A stretch of 64,000 nucleotides of DNA from Ruminococcus flavefaciens AE3010 (GTDB taxonomy: Bacteria > Bacillota > Clostridia > Oscillospirales > Ruminococcaceae), in assembly GCF_000526795.1 (NCBI RefSeq), contig NZ_JAGT01000001.1, positions 643,001 through 707,000 on the forward strand, given 5' to 3'. The notes under the pieces were generated by a model. The model did not search any database, had not been told where the DNA came from, and saw only the letters and a program-made list of their open reading frames with translations. The stretch's first letter is position 1. Every line of letters begins with the position of its first letter. Made by a program: the position numbers and the translations under genes. This document shows, piece after piece, positions 54,001-62,688 of this stretch.

Positions 54001-55536
54001 GTCAGCAATGATCGCTACAAAATCGTCTGGCTTTGCTCCGAATTCACGCAGTTTATGGGCAAGGCTGTTGGACTTTGCATTGAGCTCTGCATATGTAAGG
54101 CTGTTATTTTCAAATACAAGTGCTGTATTGTCAGGTGTTTTCTTCACCTGTTCTTCAAAGAGTTCAACTACCGTCTTGTCTCTTGGATAATCCATAGCTG
54201 TTGCATTGAAGTCGTTAAGGATAAGCTGCTTTTCTTCATCTGTTGTCATTTCAATGTCGCTTATCTTCTGCTCTGCATTGGCTGTGATCTCTTTCAGTAC
54301 TTCAATGAAATGTGCAAGTATCCTGTCTGCTGTTTCACTTCTGAACAGTGCTGTGCAGTATTCAAGTCCTATTCCGAACCTTCCATTGATTTCCGATACA
54401 TTGAATGTCAGGTCAAACTTTGCTGACGTTTCCGAGCTGCCTGTTTCTTCTGCTTCTGCTCCGGATAATTCACCATTTGCTATCTCGTTGTTCTGCAGTA
54501 CGAGCATTACATCAAACAGCGGATTTCTCGACATATCTCGCTGTACTTCTACTGCTTCTACAAGCTCTTCAAAGGGATATTCCTGATTTTCATATGCTTT
54601 AAGACATGTTTCCTTTATCTCTTTAAGGAAATCCTTGAAGCTCTTGTTCTTCTCGGGTCTTCCTCGCATTGCAAGTGTGTTGACAAACATTCCAAGCATA
54701 CCTTCGGTATCCTTATGGGTACGTCCGCTTATCGGACTTCCTATTACTATGTCTTCCTGTCGGCTATACTTGCTCAGCATTACCATTGCTGCTGCAAGGA
54801 ATACCATATATTCTGTTGCTCCGCTTTTCCTTACAAGATCCTCGACGCTCTTGCTGAGGTCTTCGTCAATAATAGTACTTGTTATGCTTCCTGCATAACT
54901 CTGCTCCTGAGGTCTTGTAAAATCAGTCGGCATATCAAGTACAGGTATCTCATCTTCAAACTGACTCTTCCAGTACTCTGCCTGATCACTCAGGTCTCTT
55001 GTTCTCATCCACTCACTGTAGTCCTTGAACTGGTGTGTTAACGGTTCAAGCTTTTCTCCGTTATACAGTGCCATAAACTCTCTTGTGAATATCTCATCAC
55101 TCATTCCGTCGCCCACTATGTGATGCATATCGAACATCATGAGATGGTACTCGCCCTTGTTTACAAGCTTTACTCTTACAGGCTTTCCGCTTGAAAGATC
55201 AAAGGGCCTCAGGAAGTTCTTCATCAGCTCTTCATCTGATTCTTCGCTTGTTACATACTCGAAGTCTGCATCTATGTGATCAAGTATCTTCTGTACAGGC
55301 TCACCGTCTATCATCAGGAACTGTGTTCTCAGTATCTCATGGCGGTCGGTCATTTCCTGTAATGCTTTTCTTAGATCTTCAGGACGCACTTCTCCAGTTA
55401 GTTTCAGATTCTGGGGCATATTGTATGCTGTTGACTCAGGATCCATTTGCTGTATCAGGTATGTTCTCTTCTGGGCTGAGGACATGGGATAGTACTCTTT
55501 TTCCTCTGCTTTAGGTATCGGTAGATATTCTTCGCT
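51088..55536 (-). other. NRPS module 4 (C-A-T-E), specificity Y, epimerised
   Basis: Pocket residues read D-V-S-D-L-A-I-V-Y-K, the same as module 7; I cannot match this to a known substrate, although FDVSASEIFWW recalls the Ser/Thr-type domains. The E domain converts the residue to the D form before transfer to module 5. Confidence 0.6.
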
Positions 55537-58500
55537 CTCAGCTCCTGCCAGAACAGCAAGCTGTTCTGCTGTCGGATGTGCAAATACTTCCTTTAATGCT
55601 ATTCTTGTTCCTGTTTCCGCTTCGATACGGTTTACAAGTCTTGTTGCTCTCAGTGAGTGTCCGCCGAGTTCAAAGAAGCTGTCCTTGATTCCCACCTGTT
55701 CCACATTAAGTATTTCACTGAATATATTGCAGATCTTCTCTTCAACTTCGTTTCTTGGTGCGATATACTCCTTTGTTGCCTTGGCTTCTATCTCGGGCAG
55801 GGCTCTTTTGTCAAGCTTGCCGTTTCGTGTTACGGGTATTGCTTTTATCTGCATCATATATGCAGGCACCATATATTCGGGCATGCTTTCGCTGAGCCTG
55901 TCTCTTATCTCTGACACGCTCTTTTCTTCATCGCTTGTATAGTACGCATATATTGCCTTATCTCCTGTGCTGTCCGCTCTTGCTATTACTGCACAGTCCT
56001 TTATGCCGTCAATACCTCTTATTCTGCTTTCTATTTCTCCAAGCTCGATTCGGAAGCCTCTTATCTTTACCTGTTCGTCTATTCTTCCTAAGAACTCTAT
56101 ATTTCCGTCAGGCAGCCATCTTGCAAGGTCTCCCGATCTGTACATTCTTCCTTCACCGAATGGGTTCTTTACAAACTTCTCGGCTGTAAGCTCAGGTCTG
56201 TTCAGATAGCCTCTTGCAAGTCCGTCACCTGTTATGCAAAGCTCGCCCGGCACTCCTATTCCGCAGAGGCTATTTCCCTGCATTATGTAGATCTTTGAGT
56301 TCCTCTTGGGCTTTCCTATGGGCACAAGCTCTCCTGCATATTTCTTTGTATACTTTTCGTCTGCTCTCTTTATCTGATATACCGTAGTGATTACTGTTCC
56401 TTCTGTTGGTCCGTATGTCTGCCATACTTCTGCATCTCTCTTTAGTATATTGCTCAGATATTCGATCTTTAACTTGTCGCTTCCTACTATGTACTTCTTT
56501 ACTGTTTTCAGCTCTTCAAGTCTGTTCAGCTCATTCATCAGCAGCGGCGAACAGTGTACCAATGTAACTTCGTTTTTGTTTATGTACTCATGGAGTTTCT
56601 CTACGTCGGGAACTATTTCCGCAGGCGCTGTTACTACTCGTCCTCCGCTGCATATTGCAGGATAGAACTCCTCTACAAACATATCGAATGAATATGACGC
56701 CTGCTGCAATGAAACTACATTTTCGTCGATAACAAATGTTCTCTTAAAGTTGTATATATCAGCTACCACGCCTCTTTCTTCGAGTGCTACTGCCTTGGGC
56801 TTGCCTGTGGTACCTGATGTATATATCAGGTAGATAAGGTCGCTCTGGTTCTTTATCTTCTTAGGATTTGCTGAAATTCCTTCTGTAAATTTATCAGGCT
56901 CTATTACTTCGATTCCAACAGGTACTTCAATGCTATTATGAGTGTACTTTATTACCGCTTTTGGCTTGCTGTCCTCAAGCATGAAGCGTATTCTCTCTTC
57001 CGGATACTTCGGATCTATCGGCACATATGCTCCGCCTGATTTCAGTACTGCTATGATCGAAACTGCCATTTCTACGCTTCTGTCGGTTATTATCCCCACA
57101 AATTCGTTGGCCTTTACTCCAAACTGTCTGAGCTTGTATGCTATTTCATTTGCACGTCTGTTTAGTTCTCCATAGGTTATGCTTCTTCCACTGCACACAT
57201 AGCAGATTTTCTCAGGTGCCTTTGCTGCTTGTTCTTCAAACAGTTCTGCTGCGGTCTTATCTCTCGGATATTCTGCTTCTGTTGTATTGAAATCTGTGAG
57301 TATATGCTTTCTTTCATCCGATGTTACAGCTTCTATATCGCCTATCTTTTGGTCTTCGTTTTCAGTCACTGCTTTCAAGACCTCAGTCAGATGCTCTATT
57401 AGCTGCTTTGCTGTCTCTTCTCTGAACAACGCCGTGCAGTATTCAAGTCCTATTCCGTACTTTCCGCCAAATTCCGCTATATTGAATATCATGTCAAATT
57501 TGGCGACCACATTTGCTATTCCTGTGTCTTCGGCTTCTGTACCCGATAATTCGCCCTTTGCTGTCTCGTTGTTCTGCAGTACGAGCATTACGTCAAACAG
57601 CGGATTTCTGGACATATCTCTCTGTACTTCCACTGCTTCTACAAGCTCTTCAAACGGATATTCCTGATTCTCATATGCTTTGAGACAGGTTTCCTTTATC
57701 TCTTTAAGGAAATCCTTGAAGCTCTTGTACTTCTCGGGTCTTCCTCGCATTGCAAGAGTGTTTATGAACATGCCAAGCATAACTTCGGTATCCTTATGGG
57801 TACGTCCGCTTATAGGACTTCCTATTACTATGTCCTCCTGTCTGCTGTACTTGCTCAGCATTACCATTGCTGCTGCAAGGAATACCATATATTCTGTTGC
57901 TCCGCTCTTCCTTACAAGCTCCTTGACTCTTCTGCTGAGCTTCTCATCAAGTATTGATGTTACTGTTGCTCCTGCATGGCTTTGTACCTGTGGCCTCTGA
58001 AAATCTGTCGGCATATCAAGCACAGGTATTTCATCTTCAAACTGACTCTTCCAATACTCTGCCTGTCCGCTCAGGTCTCTTGTTCTCATCCACTCGCTGT
58101 AGTCCTTGAACTGGTGTGTTAACGACTCCAACTTCTCACCATTGTACAGCTTCATAAATTCACGTTTGAATATTTCATCACTTGCTCCGTCGCCAACAAT
58201 ATGATGAATATCAAACATGAGAAGATGATACTCGCCCTTGTTTACGAGCTTTACTCTTACAGGCTTTCCGCTTGCAAGATCAAAGGGCCTCAGGAACTGC
58301 TTCATCAGCTCTTCATCTGATTCTTCGCTTGTTACATACTCGAAGTCTGCATCTATGTGATCAAGTATTTTCTGTACAGGCTCTCCGTCTATCATCAGGA
58401 ACTGTGTTCTCAGTATCTCATGGCGGTCTGTCATTTCCTGCAATGCTTTTCTTAAATCGTCAGGGCGCACTTCTCCAGTAAGTTTCAGATTCTGGGGCAT

Positions 58501-61500
58501 ATTGTATGCTGTTGACTCAGGATCCATTTGCTGTATCAGGTAGGTTCTTTTCTGAGCAGAAGACATGGGATAATATTCCTTCTCCTCAGCTTTCGGAATA
58601 GGTACATATTCTTCGCTCTCAGCTCCTGCAAGTACTGCAAGCTGCTCTGCTGTCGGATGTGCAAATACTTCCTTTAATGCTATTCTTGTTCCTGTTTCCG
58701 CTTCTATACGGTTTACAAGTCTTGTTGCTCTCAGTGAGTGTCCGCCGAGTTCAAAGAAGCTGTCCTTGATTCCCACCTGTTCCACATTCAGTATTTCACT
58801 GAATATATTGCAGATCTTCTCTTCGATCTCGTTTCTTGGTGCGATATACTCCTTTGTTGCCTTGGCTTCGATATCGGGCAATGCTCTCTTGTCAAGCTTT
58901 CCGTTTCTTGTTACGGGTATTGCTTCTATCTGCATCATATATGCAGGCACCATATATTCGGGCATGCTTTCGCTGAGCCTGTCTCTTATCTCTGACACGC
59001 TCTTTTCTTCATCGCTTGTATAGTACGCATATATTGCCTTATCTCCTGTGCTGTCTGCTCTTGCTATTACTGCACAGTCCTTTATGCCGTCAATACCTCT
59101 TATTCTGCTTTCTATTTCTCCAAGCTCGATTCGGAAGCCTCTTATCTTTACCTGCTCATCTATTCTTCCTAAGAACTCGATATTTCCGTCAGGCAGCCAT
59201 CTTGCAAGGTCTCCCGATCTGTACATTCTTCCTTCACCGAATGGGTTCTTTACAAACTTCTCGGCTGTAAGCTCGGGTCTGTTCAGATAGCCTCTTGCAA
59301 GTCCGTCACCTGTTATGCAAAGCTCGCCCGGCACTCCTATTCCGCAGAGGGCTGAATTATCCGTAATATATATACTTGCATTTGCAATTGGTCGGCCAAT
59401 TGTTACTCGCTCTGTTATTCCGTCTATGACACTGCATGTTGCATCGACTGTACACTCAGTCGGTCCATATACGTTATATATTTTTTCGCATAAACCGCTG
59501 TCAATTGCCATATTTGACAATTCATGTGTAAGGTTCTCACCTCCTGAAAAAATACTTTTTAATCTGTAATTTATTCTCTCAGATTGCGAAGTGAACATTT
59601 TTAAATGTGTTGGTGTGCAGTCGCTCAGGTCGACACTGTTTTTTTCAAAGTACTTCAACAATAATTCACTGTCAAGTTTTACTTCATCTGATATTACATG
59701 CAATGTACTGCCATTTGTTAACGCCGAGAAGATCATCTTTACAGATGCGTCAAACGCATACGACGCAACAAGGGCAACATTCTTTATGCTGCTATTATAG
59801 CTTTTGCTCATAAAGTTAAGGCAAAGATTTGTTGCTCCTTTCTGCTCAATAAGGACTCCCTTTGGCTTGCCTGTTGTTCCCGAAGTATAGATACAATAGA
59901 TAAGGTCATTCGGTGTGTTGATATGCTGTAGATCATCGGACGCACCTTTCCAGACCTCTTCGTTTCCAAGGTCTATTACAGGTATTTCGTTGTCAATTAT
60001 TACATTTTCAGTTGTGTATTTCAGTACTGCCTTTGGCTTACAGTCCTCAAGCATGAAGCTTATCCTGTCCTTTGGATATGTCGGATCGATCGGCACATAT
60101 GCTCCGCCTGACTTTATGATTCCGTAGATTCCGCATATCATTTCTATGCTTCTGTCAGCAATGATCGCTACAAAATCGTCTGGCTTTGCTCCGAATTCAC
60201 GCAGTTTATGGGCAAGGCTGTTGGACTTTGCATTGAGCTCTGCATATGTAAGGCTGTTATTTTCAAATACAAGTGCTGTATTGTCAGGTGTTTTCTTCAC
60301 CTGTTCTTCAAAGAGTTCAACTACCGTCTTGTCTCTTGGATAATCCATAGCTGTTGCATTGAAGTCGTTAAGGATAAGCTGCTTTTCTTCATCTGTTGTC
60401 ATTTCAATGTCGCTTATCTTCTGCTCTGCATTGGCTGTGATCTCTTTCAGTACTTCAATGAAATGTGCAAGTATCCTGTCTGCTGTTTCACTTCTGAACA
60501 GTGCTGTGCAGTATTCAAGTCCTATTCCGAACCTTCCATTGATTTCCGATACATTGAATGTCAGGTCAAACTTTGCTGACGTTTCCGAGCTGCCTGTTTC
60601 TTCTGCTTCTGCTCCGGATAATTCACCATTTGCTATCTCGTTGTTCTGCAGTACGAGCATTACATCAAACAGCGGATTTCTCGACATATCTCGCTGTACT
60701 TCTACTGCTTCTACAAGCTCTTCAAAGGGATATTCCTGATTTTCATATGCTTTAAGACATGTTTCCTTTATCTCTTTAAGGAAATCCTTGAAGCTCTTGT
60801 TCTTCTCGGGTCTTCCTCGCATTGCAAGTGTGTTGACAAACATTCCAAGCATACCTTCGGTATCCTTATGGGTACGTCCGCTTATCGGACTTCCTATTAC
60901 TATGTCTTCCTGTCGGCTATACTTGCTCAGCATTACCATTGCTGCTGCAAGGAATACCATATATTCTGTTGCTCCGCTTTTCCTTACAAGATCCTCGACG
61001 CTCTTGCTGAGGTCTTCGTCAATAATAGTACTTGTTATGCTTCCTGCATAACTCTGCTCCTGAGGTCTTGTAAAATCAGTCGGCATATCAAGTACAGGTA
61101 TCTCATCTTCAAACTGACTCTTCCAGTACTCTGCCTGATCACTCAGGTCTCTTGTTCTCATCCACTCACTGTAGTCCTTGAACTGGTGTGTTAACGGTTC
61201 AAGCTTTTCTCCGTTATACAGTGCCATAAACTCTCTTGTGAATATCTCATCACTCATTCCGTCGCCCACTATGTGATGCATATCGAACATCATGAGATGG
61301 TACTCGCCCTTGTTTACAAGCTTTACTCTTACAGGCTTTCCGCTTGAAAGATCAAAGGGCCTCAGGAAGTTCTTCATCAGCTCTTCATCTGATTCTTCGC
61401 TTGTTACATACTCGAAGTCTGCATCTATGTGATCAAGTATCTTCTGTACAGGCTCACCGTCTATCATCAGGAACTGTGTTCTCAGTATCTCATGGCGGTC

Positions 61501-62688
61501 GGTCATTTCCTGTAATGCTTTTCTTAGATCTTCAGGACGCACTTCTCCAGTTAGTTTCAGATTCTGGGGCATATTGTATGCTGTTGACTCAGGATCCATT
61601 TGCTGTATCAGGTATGTTCTCTTCTGGGCTGAGGACATGGGATAGTACTCTTTTTCCTCTGCTTTAGGTATCGGTAGATATTCTTCGCTCTCAGCTCCTG
61701 CCAGAACAGCAAGCTGTTCTGCTGTCGGATGTGCAAATACTTCCTTTAATGCTATTCTTGTTCCTGTTTCCGCTTCGATACGGTTTACAAGTCTTGTTGC
61801 TCTCAGTGAGTGTCCGCCGAGTTCAAAGAAGCTGTCCTTGATTCCCACCTGTTCCACATTAAGTATTTCACTGAATATATTGCAGATCTTCTCTTCAACT
61901 TCGTTTCTTGGTGCGATATACTCCTTTGTTGCCTTGGCTTCTATCTCGGGCAGGGCTCTTTTGTCAAGCTTGCCGTTTCGTGTTACGGGTATTGCTTTTA
62001 TCTGCATCATATATGCAGGCACCATATATTCGGGCATGCTTTCGCTGAGCCTGTCTCTTATCTCTGACACGCTCTTTTCTTCATCGCTTGTATAGTACGC
62101 ATATATTGCCTTATCTCCTGTGCTGTCCGCTCTCGCTATTACTGCACAGTCTTTTATTCCTTCGATTTCTCGTATTCTGCTTTCTATTTCACCAAGTTCG
62201 ATTCGGAAGCCTCTTATCTTTACCTGTTCGTCTATTCTTCCTAAGAACTCTATATTTCCGTCAGGCAGCCATCTTGCAAGGTCTCCCGATCTGTACATTC
62301 TTCCTTCACCGAATGGGTTCTTTACAAACTTCTCGGCTGTAAGCTCAGGTCTGTTCAGATAGCCTCTTGCAAGTCCGTCACCTGTTATGCAAAGCTCGCC
62401 CGGCACTCCTATTCCGCAGAGACTTTCTCCATTTAGGATATATATCTTACTGTTGAAAATTGGTTTACCAATCGGGATAATTTCAGGAATATCAGTTCCT
62501 TTTTCATGCTCCCAATGTGTTGCAAGAACTGTATTCTCTGTTGGACCATATGCGTTGATATATTTGCAATTATCCTTAACATGTTTTACCACATCACTGT
62601 TTGATGCAGAACCGCCTGTCGTTAAAATTCTGAAACAGTCAGTTTCAATCTGACGGAAATACTGCGGCGGCAGAAGTGTCAAAGTCAC
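51088..62688 (-). CDS. Non-ribosomal peptide synthetase, main part downstream of a frameshift
   Basis: About 3866 residues that continue the frame broken near 62690. Order on the minus strand: second half of A1 (from the LTLLPPQYF stretch), T1, C2-A2-T2, C3-A3-T3, C4-A4-T4-E. Carrier domains 1-3 have LGGHS; T4 has LGGDS, as is usual before an E domain. The E domain (about 52450-51150) has HHLVVDGVSW, EGHGREE and CFNYLGDFG. The C-terminal tail is acidic, ending DDEELELINDLFS, which could dock to the N-terminal C domain of the next synthetase. The apparent start at 62688 has no ribosome site; the true gene begins beyond the right edge. Ends 18 bases before the second NRPS, hence co-transcribed. 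Confidence 0.92.
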   Translation of the reverse strand: MTLTLLPPQYFRQIETDCFRILTTGGSASNSDVVKHVKDNCKYINAYGPTENTVLATHWEHEKGTDIPEIIPIGKPIFNSKIYILNGESLCGIGVPGELCITGDGLARGYLNRPELTAEKFVKNPFGEGRMYRSGDLARWLPDGNIEFLGRIDEQVKIRGFRIELGEIESRIREIEGIKDCAVIARADSTGDKAIYAYYTSDEEKSVSEIRDRLSESMPEYMVPAYMMQIKAIPVTRNGKLDKRALPEIEAKATKEYIAPRNEVEEKICNIFSEILNVEQVGIKDSFFELGGHSLRATRLVNRIEAETGTRIALKEVFAHPTAEQLAVLAGAESEEYLPIPKAEEKEYYPMSSAQKRTYLIQQMDPESTAYNMPQNLKLTGEVRPEDLRKALQEMTDRHEILRTQFLMIDGEPVQKILDHIDADFEYVTSEESDEELMKNFLRPFDLSSGKPVRVKLVNKGEYHLMMFDMHHIVGDGMSDEIFTREFMALYNGEKLEPLTHQFKDYSEWMRTRDLSDQAEYWKSQFEDEIPVLDMPTDFTRPQEQSYAGSITSTIIDEDLSKSVEDLVRKSGATEYMVFLAAAMVMLSKYSRQEDIVIGSPISGRTHKDTEGMLGMFVNTLAMRGRPEKNKSFKDFLKEIKETCLKAYENQEYPFEELVEAVEVQRDMSRNPLFDVMLVLQNNEIANGELSGAEAEETGSSETSAKFDLTFNVSEINGRFGIGLEYCTALFRSETADRILAHFIEVLKEITANAEQKISDIEMTTDEEKQLILNDFNATAMDYPRDKTVVELFEEQVKKTPDNTALVFENNSLTYAELNAKSNSLAHKLREFGAKPDDFVAIIADRSIEMICGIYGIIKSGGAYVPIDPTYPKDRISFMLEDCKPKAVLKYTTENVIIDNEIPVIDLGNEEVWKGASDDLQHINTPNDLIYCIYTSGTTGKPKGVLIEQKGATNLCLNFMSKSYNSSIKNVALVASYAFDASVKMIFSALTNGSTLHVISDEVKLDSELLLKYFEKNSVDLSDCTPTHLKMFTSQSERINYRLKSIFSGGENLTHELSNMAIDSGLCEKIYNVYGPTECTVDATCSVIDGITERVTIGRPIANASIYITDNSALCGIGVPGELCITGDGLARGYLNRPELTAEKFVKNPFGEGRMYRSGDLARWLPDGNIEFLGRIDEQVKIRGFRIELGEIESRIRGIDGIKDCAVIARADSTGDKAIYAYYTSDEEKSVSEIRDRLSESMPEYMVPAYMMQIEAIPVTRNGKLDKRALPDIEAKATKEYIAPRNEIEEKICNIFSEILNVEQVGIKDSFFELGGHSLRATRLVNRIEAETGTRIALKEVFAHPTAEQLAVLAGAESEEYVPIPKAEEKEYYPMSSAQKRTYLIQQMDPESTAYNMPQNLKLTGEVRPDDLRKALQEMTDRHEILRTQFLMIDGEPVQKILDHIDADFEYVTSEESDEELMKQFLRPFDLASGKPVRVKLVNKGEYHLLMFDIHHIVGDGASDEIFKREFMKLYNGEKLESLTHQFKDYSEWMRTRDLSGQAEYWKSQFEDEIPVLDMPTDFQRPQVQSHAGATVTSILDEKLSRRVKELVRKSGATEYMVFLAAAMVMLSKYSRQEDIVIGSPISGRTHKDTEVMLGMFINTLAMRGRPEKYKSFKDFLKEIKETCLKAYENQEYPFEELVEAVEVQRDMSRNPLFDVMLVLQNNETAKGELSGTEAEDTGIANVVAKFDMIFNIAEFGGKYGIGLEYCTALFREETAKQLIEHLTEVLKAVTENEDQKIGDIEAVTSDERKHILTDFNTTEAEYPRDKTAAELFEEQAAKAPEKICYVCSGRSITYGELNRRANEIAYKLRQFGVKANEFVGIITDRSVEMAVSIIAVLKSGGAYVPIDPKYPEERIRFMLEDSKPKAVIKYTHNSIEVPVGIEVIEPDKFTEGISANPKKIKNQSDLIYLIYTSGTTGKPKAVALEERGVVADIYNFKRTFVIDENVVSLQQASYSFDMFVEEFYPAICSGGRVVTAPAEIVPDVEKLHEYINKNEVTLVHCSPLLMNELNRLEELKTVKKYIVGSDKLKIEYLSNILKRDAEVWQTYGPTEGTVITTVYQIKRADEKYTKKYAGELVPIGKPKRNSKIYIMQGNSLCGIGVPGELCITGDGLARGYLNRPELTAEKFVKNPFGEGRMYRSGDLARWLPDGNIEFLGRIDEQVKIRGFRIELGEIESRIRGIDGIKDCAVIARADSTGDKAIYAYYTSDEEKSVSEIRDRLSESMPEYMVPAYMMQIKAIPVTRNGKLDKRALPEIEAKATKEYIAPRNEVEEKICNIFSEILNVEQVGIKDSFFELGGHSLRATRLVNRIEAETGTRIALKEVFAHPTAEQLAVLAGAESEEYLPIPKAEEKEYYPMSSAQKRTYLIQQMDPESTAYNMPQNLKLTGEVRPEDLRKALQEMTDRHEILRTQFLMIDGEPVQKILDHIDADFEYVTSEESDEELMKNFLRPFDLSSGKPVRVKLVNKGEYHLMMFDMHHIVGDGMSDEIFTREFMALYNGEKLEPLTHQFKDYSEWMRTRDLSDQAEYWKSQFEDEIPVLDMPTDFTRPQEQSYAGSITSTIIDEDLSKSVEDLVRKSGATEYMVFLAAAMVMLSKYSRQEDIVIGSPISGRTHKDTEGMLGMFVNTLAMRGRPEKNKSFKDFLKEIKETCLKAYENQEYPFEELVEAVEVQRDMSRNPLFDVMLVLQNNEIANGELSGAEAEETGSSETSAKFDLTFNVSEINGRFGIGLEYCTALFRSETADRILAHFIEVLKEITANAEQKISDIEMTTDEEKQLILNDFNATAMDYPRDKTVVELFEEQVKKTPDNTALVFENNSLTYAELNAKSNSLAHKLREFGAKPDDFVAIIADRSIEMICGIYGIIKSGGAYVPIDPTYPKDRISFMLDDCKPKAVLKYTTENVIIDNEIPVIDLGNEEVWKGASDDLQHINTPNDLIYCIYTSGTTGKPKGVLNRHQGIVNLISWMQEKYPLNEEDVILQKTTYVFDVSASEIFWWFKAGAKLAILKPNAEKEPEEIAAEIEQYKATVVDFVPSMLSVFMAMPDKYIEQIKGLRYVLAAGEALNAKLVKEFYAAMKKHGSKTLLGNIYGPTEAAVYSTYYDLAPEFDGETVLIGKPISNAGAYIVNGEKLCGIGVPGELCIAGDGLARGYLNRPELTAEKFVKNPFGEGRMYRSGDLARWLPDGNIEYLGRIDEQVKIRGFRIELGEIESRIREIEGIKDCAVIARADSTGDKAIYAYFTSDEEKSISEIRDKLSESMPEYMIPAYMMQIESIPVTRNGKLDKRALPDIEAKAAKEYIAPRNEIEEKICNIFSEILNVEQVGINDNFFELGGDSIKAIKIISKLRNAGYSATVKDIMNGKTADRIALNIKTESGEKHYEQDEVNGKIEPTPIMKEFQNWGLAKPNHFNQTMQINVTDFDNDSVKKAVDSLICHHDVLRAVYRNETLEILPISKSKLADYYIYDLSAEQRKAEIIFKTSTDIQKSFDLENGPFVKAAIYDMGDFKILWLCIHHLVVDGVSWRILLEDFDSAVKQASRDETIVLPEKTASFIDWSNYLRNYNAQMSVSDKEYWENAVSEIVNGKLAVKFGENSDYSALVEFDKDTTEKLMTKSSNAYGVKINEVMLAALATAVGRITGQETLSVELEGHGREELHEPILIDRTVGWFTNIYPVNLKCLQDHSKAIISAKDTIRRVPDSGIGYGFVSHSCSPDICFNYLGDFGETKSGRSEEYIFGNSVAEENIMPERISINGSISNGKLTFSICGHDSGVGKDFIEKLKDEFKRSLTELIEYCANTQNDGKTISDMIDDELDDEELELINDLFS
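53168..59349 (-). repeat. 6.2-kb near-identical repeat, copy in the first NRPS
   Basis: Partner of 42485-48666. It covers the end of module 2's A domain through modules 3 and most of 4. Right of 59349 the sequence changes abruptly to the Glu cassette, while the other copy continues into the X cassette. Confidence 0.85.
55537..58617 (-). other. NRPS module 3 (C-A-T), unidentified specificity X
   Basis: Pocket residues read D-M-E-H-I-G-T-V-I-K, the same as modules 5 and 6. Asp plus Glu in the pocket recall diamino-acid codes (ornithine D-M-E-N..., diaminobutyrate D-L-E-H...), but the match is weak. The front half of this A domain (KICYVCSGRSITYGELNRRA) is of a different type from modules 1, 2, 4, 7 and 8. 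Confidence 0.55.
58618..61690 (-). other. NRPS module 2 (C-A-T), predicted Glu
   Basis: Pocket residues read D-A-K-D-F-G-V-V-D-K, one change from the known Glu code D-A-K-D-L-G-V-V-D-K of surfactin-type synthetases. Lys at the third position fits an acidic side chain. Unique cassette about 59351-59858; both flanks are near-identical to other modules. Confidence 0.75.
60070..62132 (-). repeat. 2.1-kb third copy of the T-C-A repeat
   Basis: Matches 43234-45296 (shift 16836) and 53917-55979 (shift 6153). From 62133 to about 62416 the match switches to 42198-42481 (shift 19935), so this block is a mosaic of two sources. Confidence 0.8.

Noticed and set aside
42485..62416. Repeats as a CRISPR array or transposon
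   Set aside because: Units are kilobases long, in frame, and encode NRPS domains; there are no short spacers, transposase or terminal inverted repeats.
62645..62688. Overlapping NRPS fragments as two separate, independently started genes
   Set aside because: The downstream fragment starts in the middle of an A domain with no ribosome site, and a one-base change restores a single continuous synthetase.
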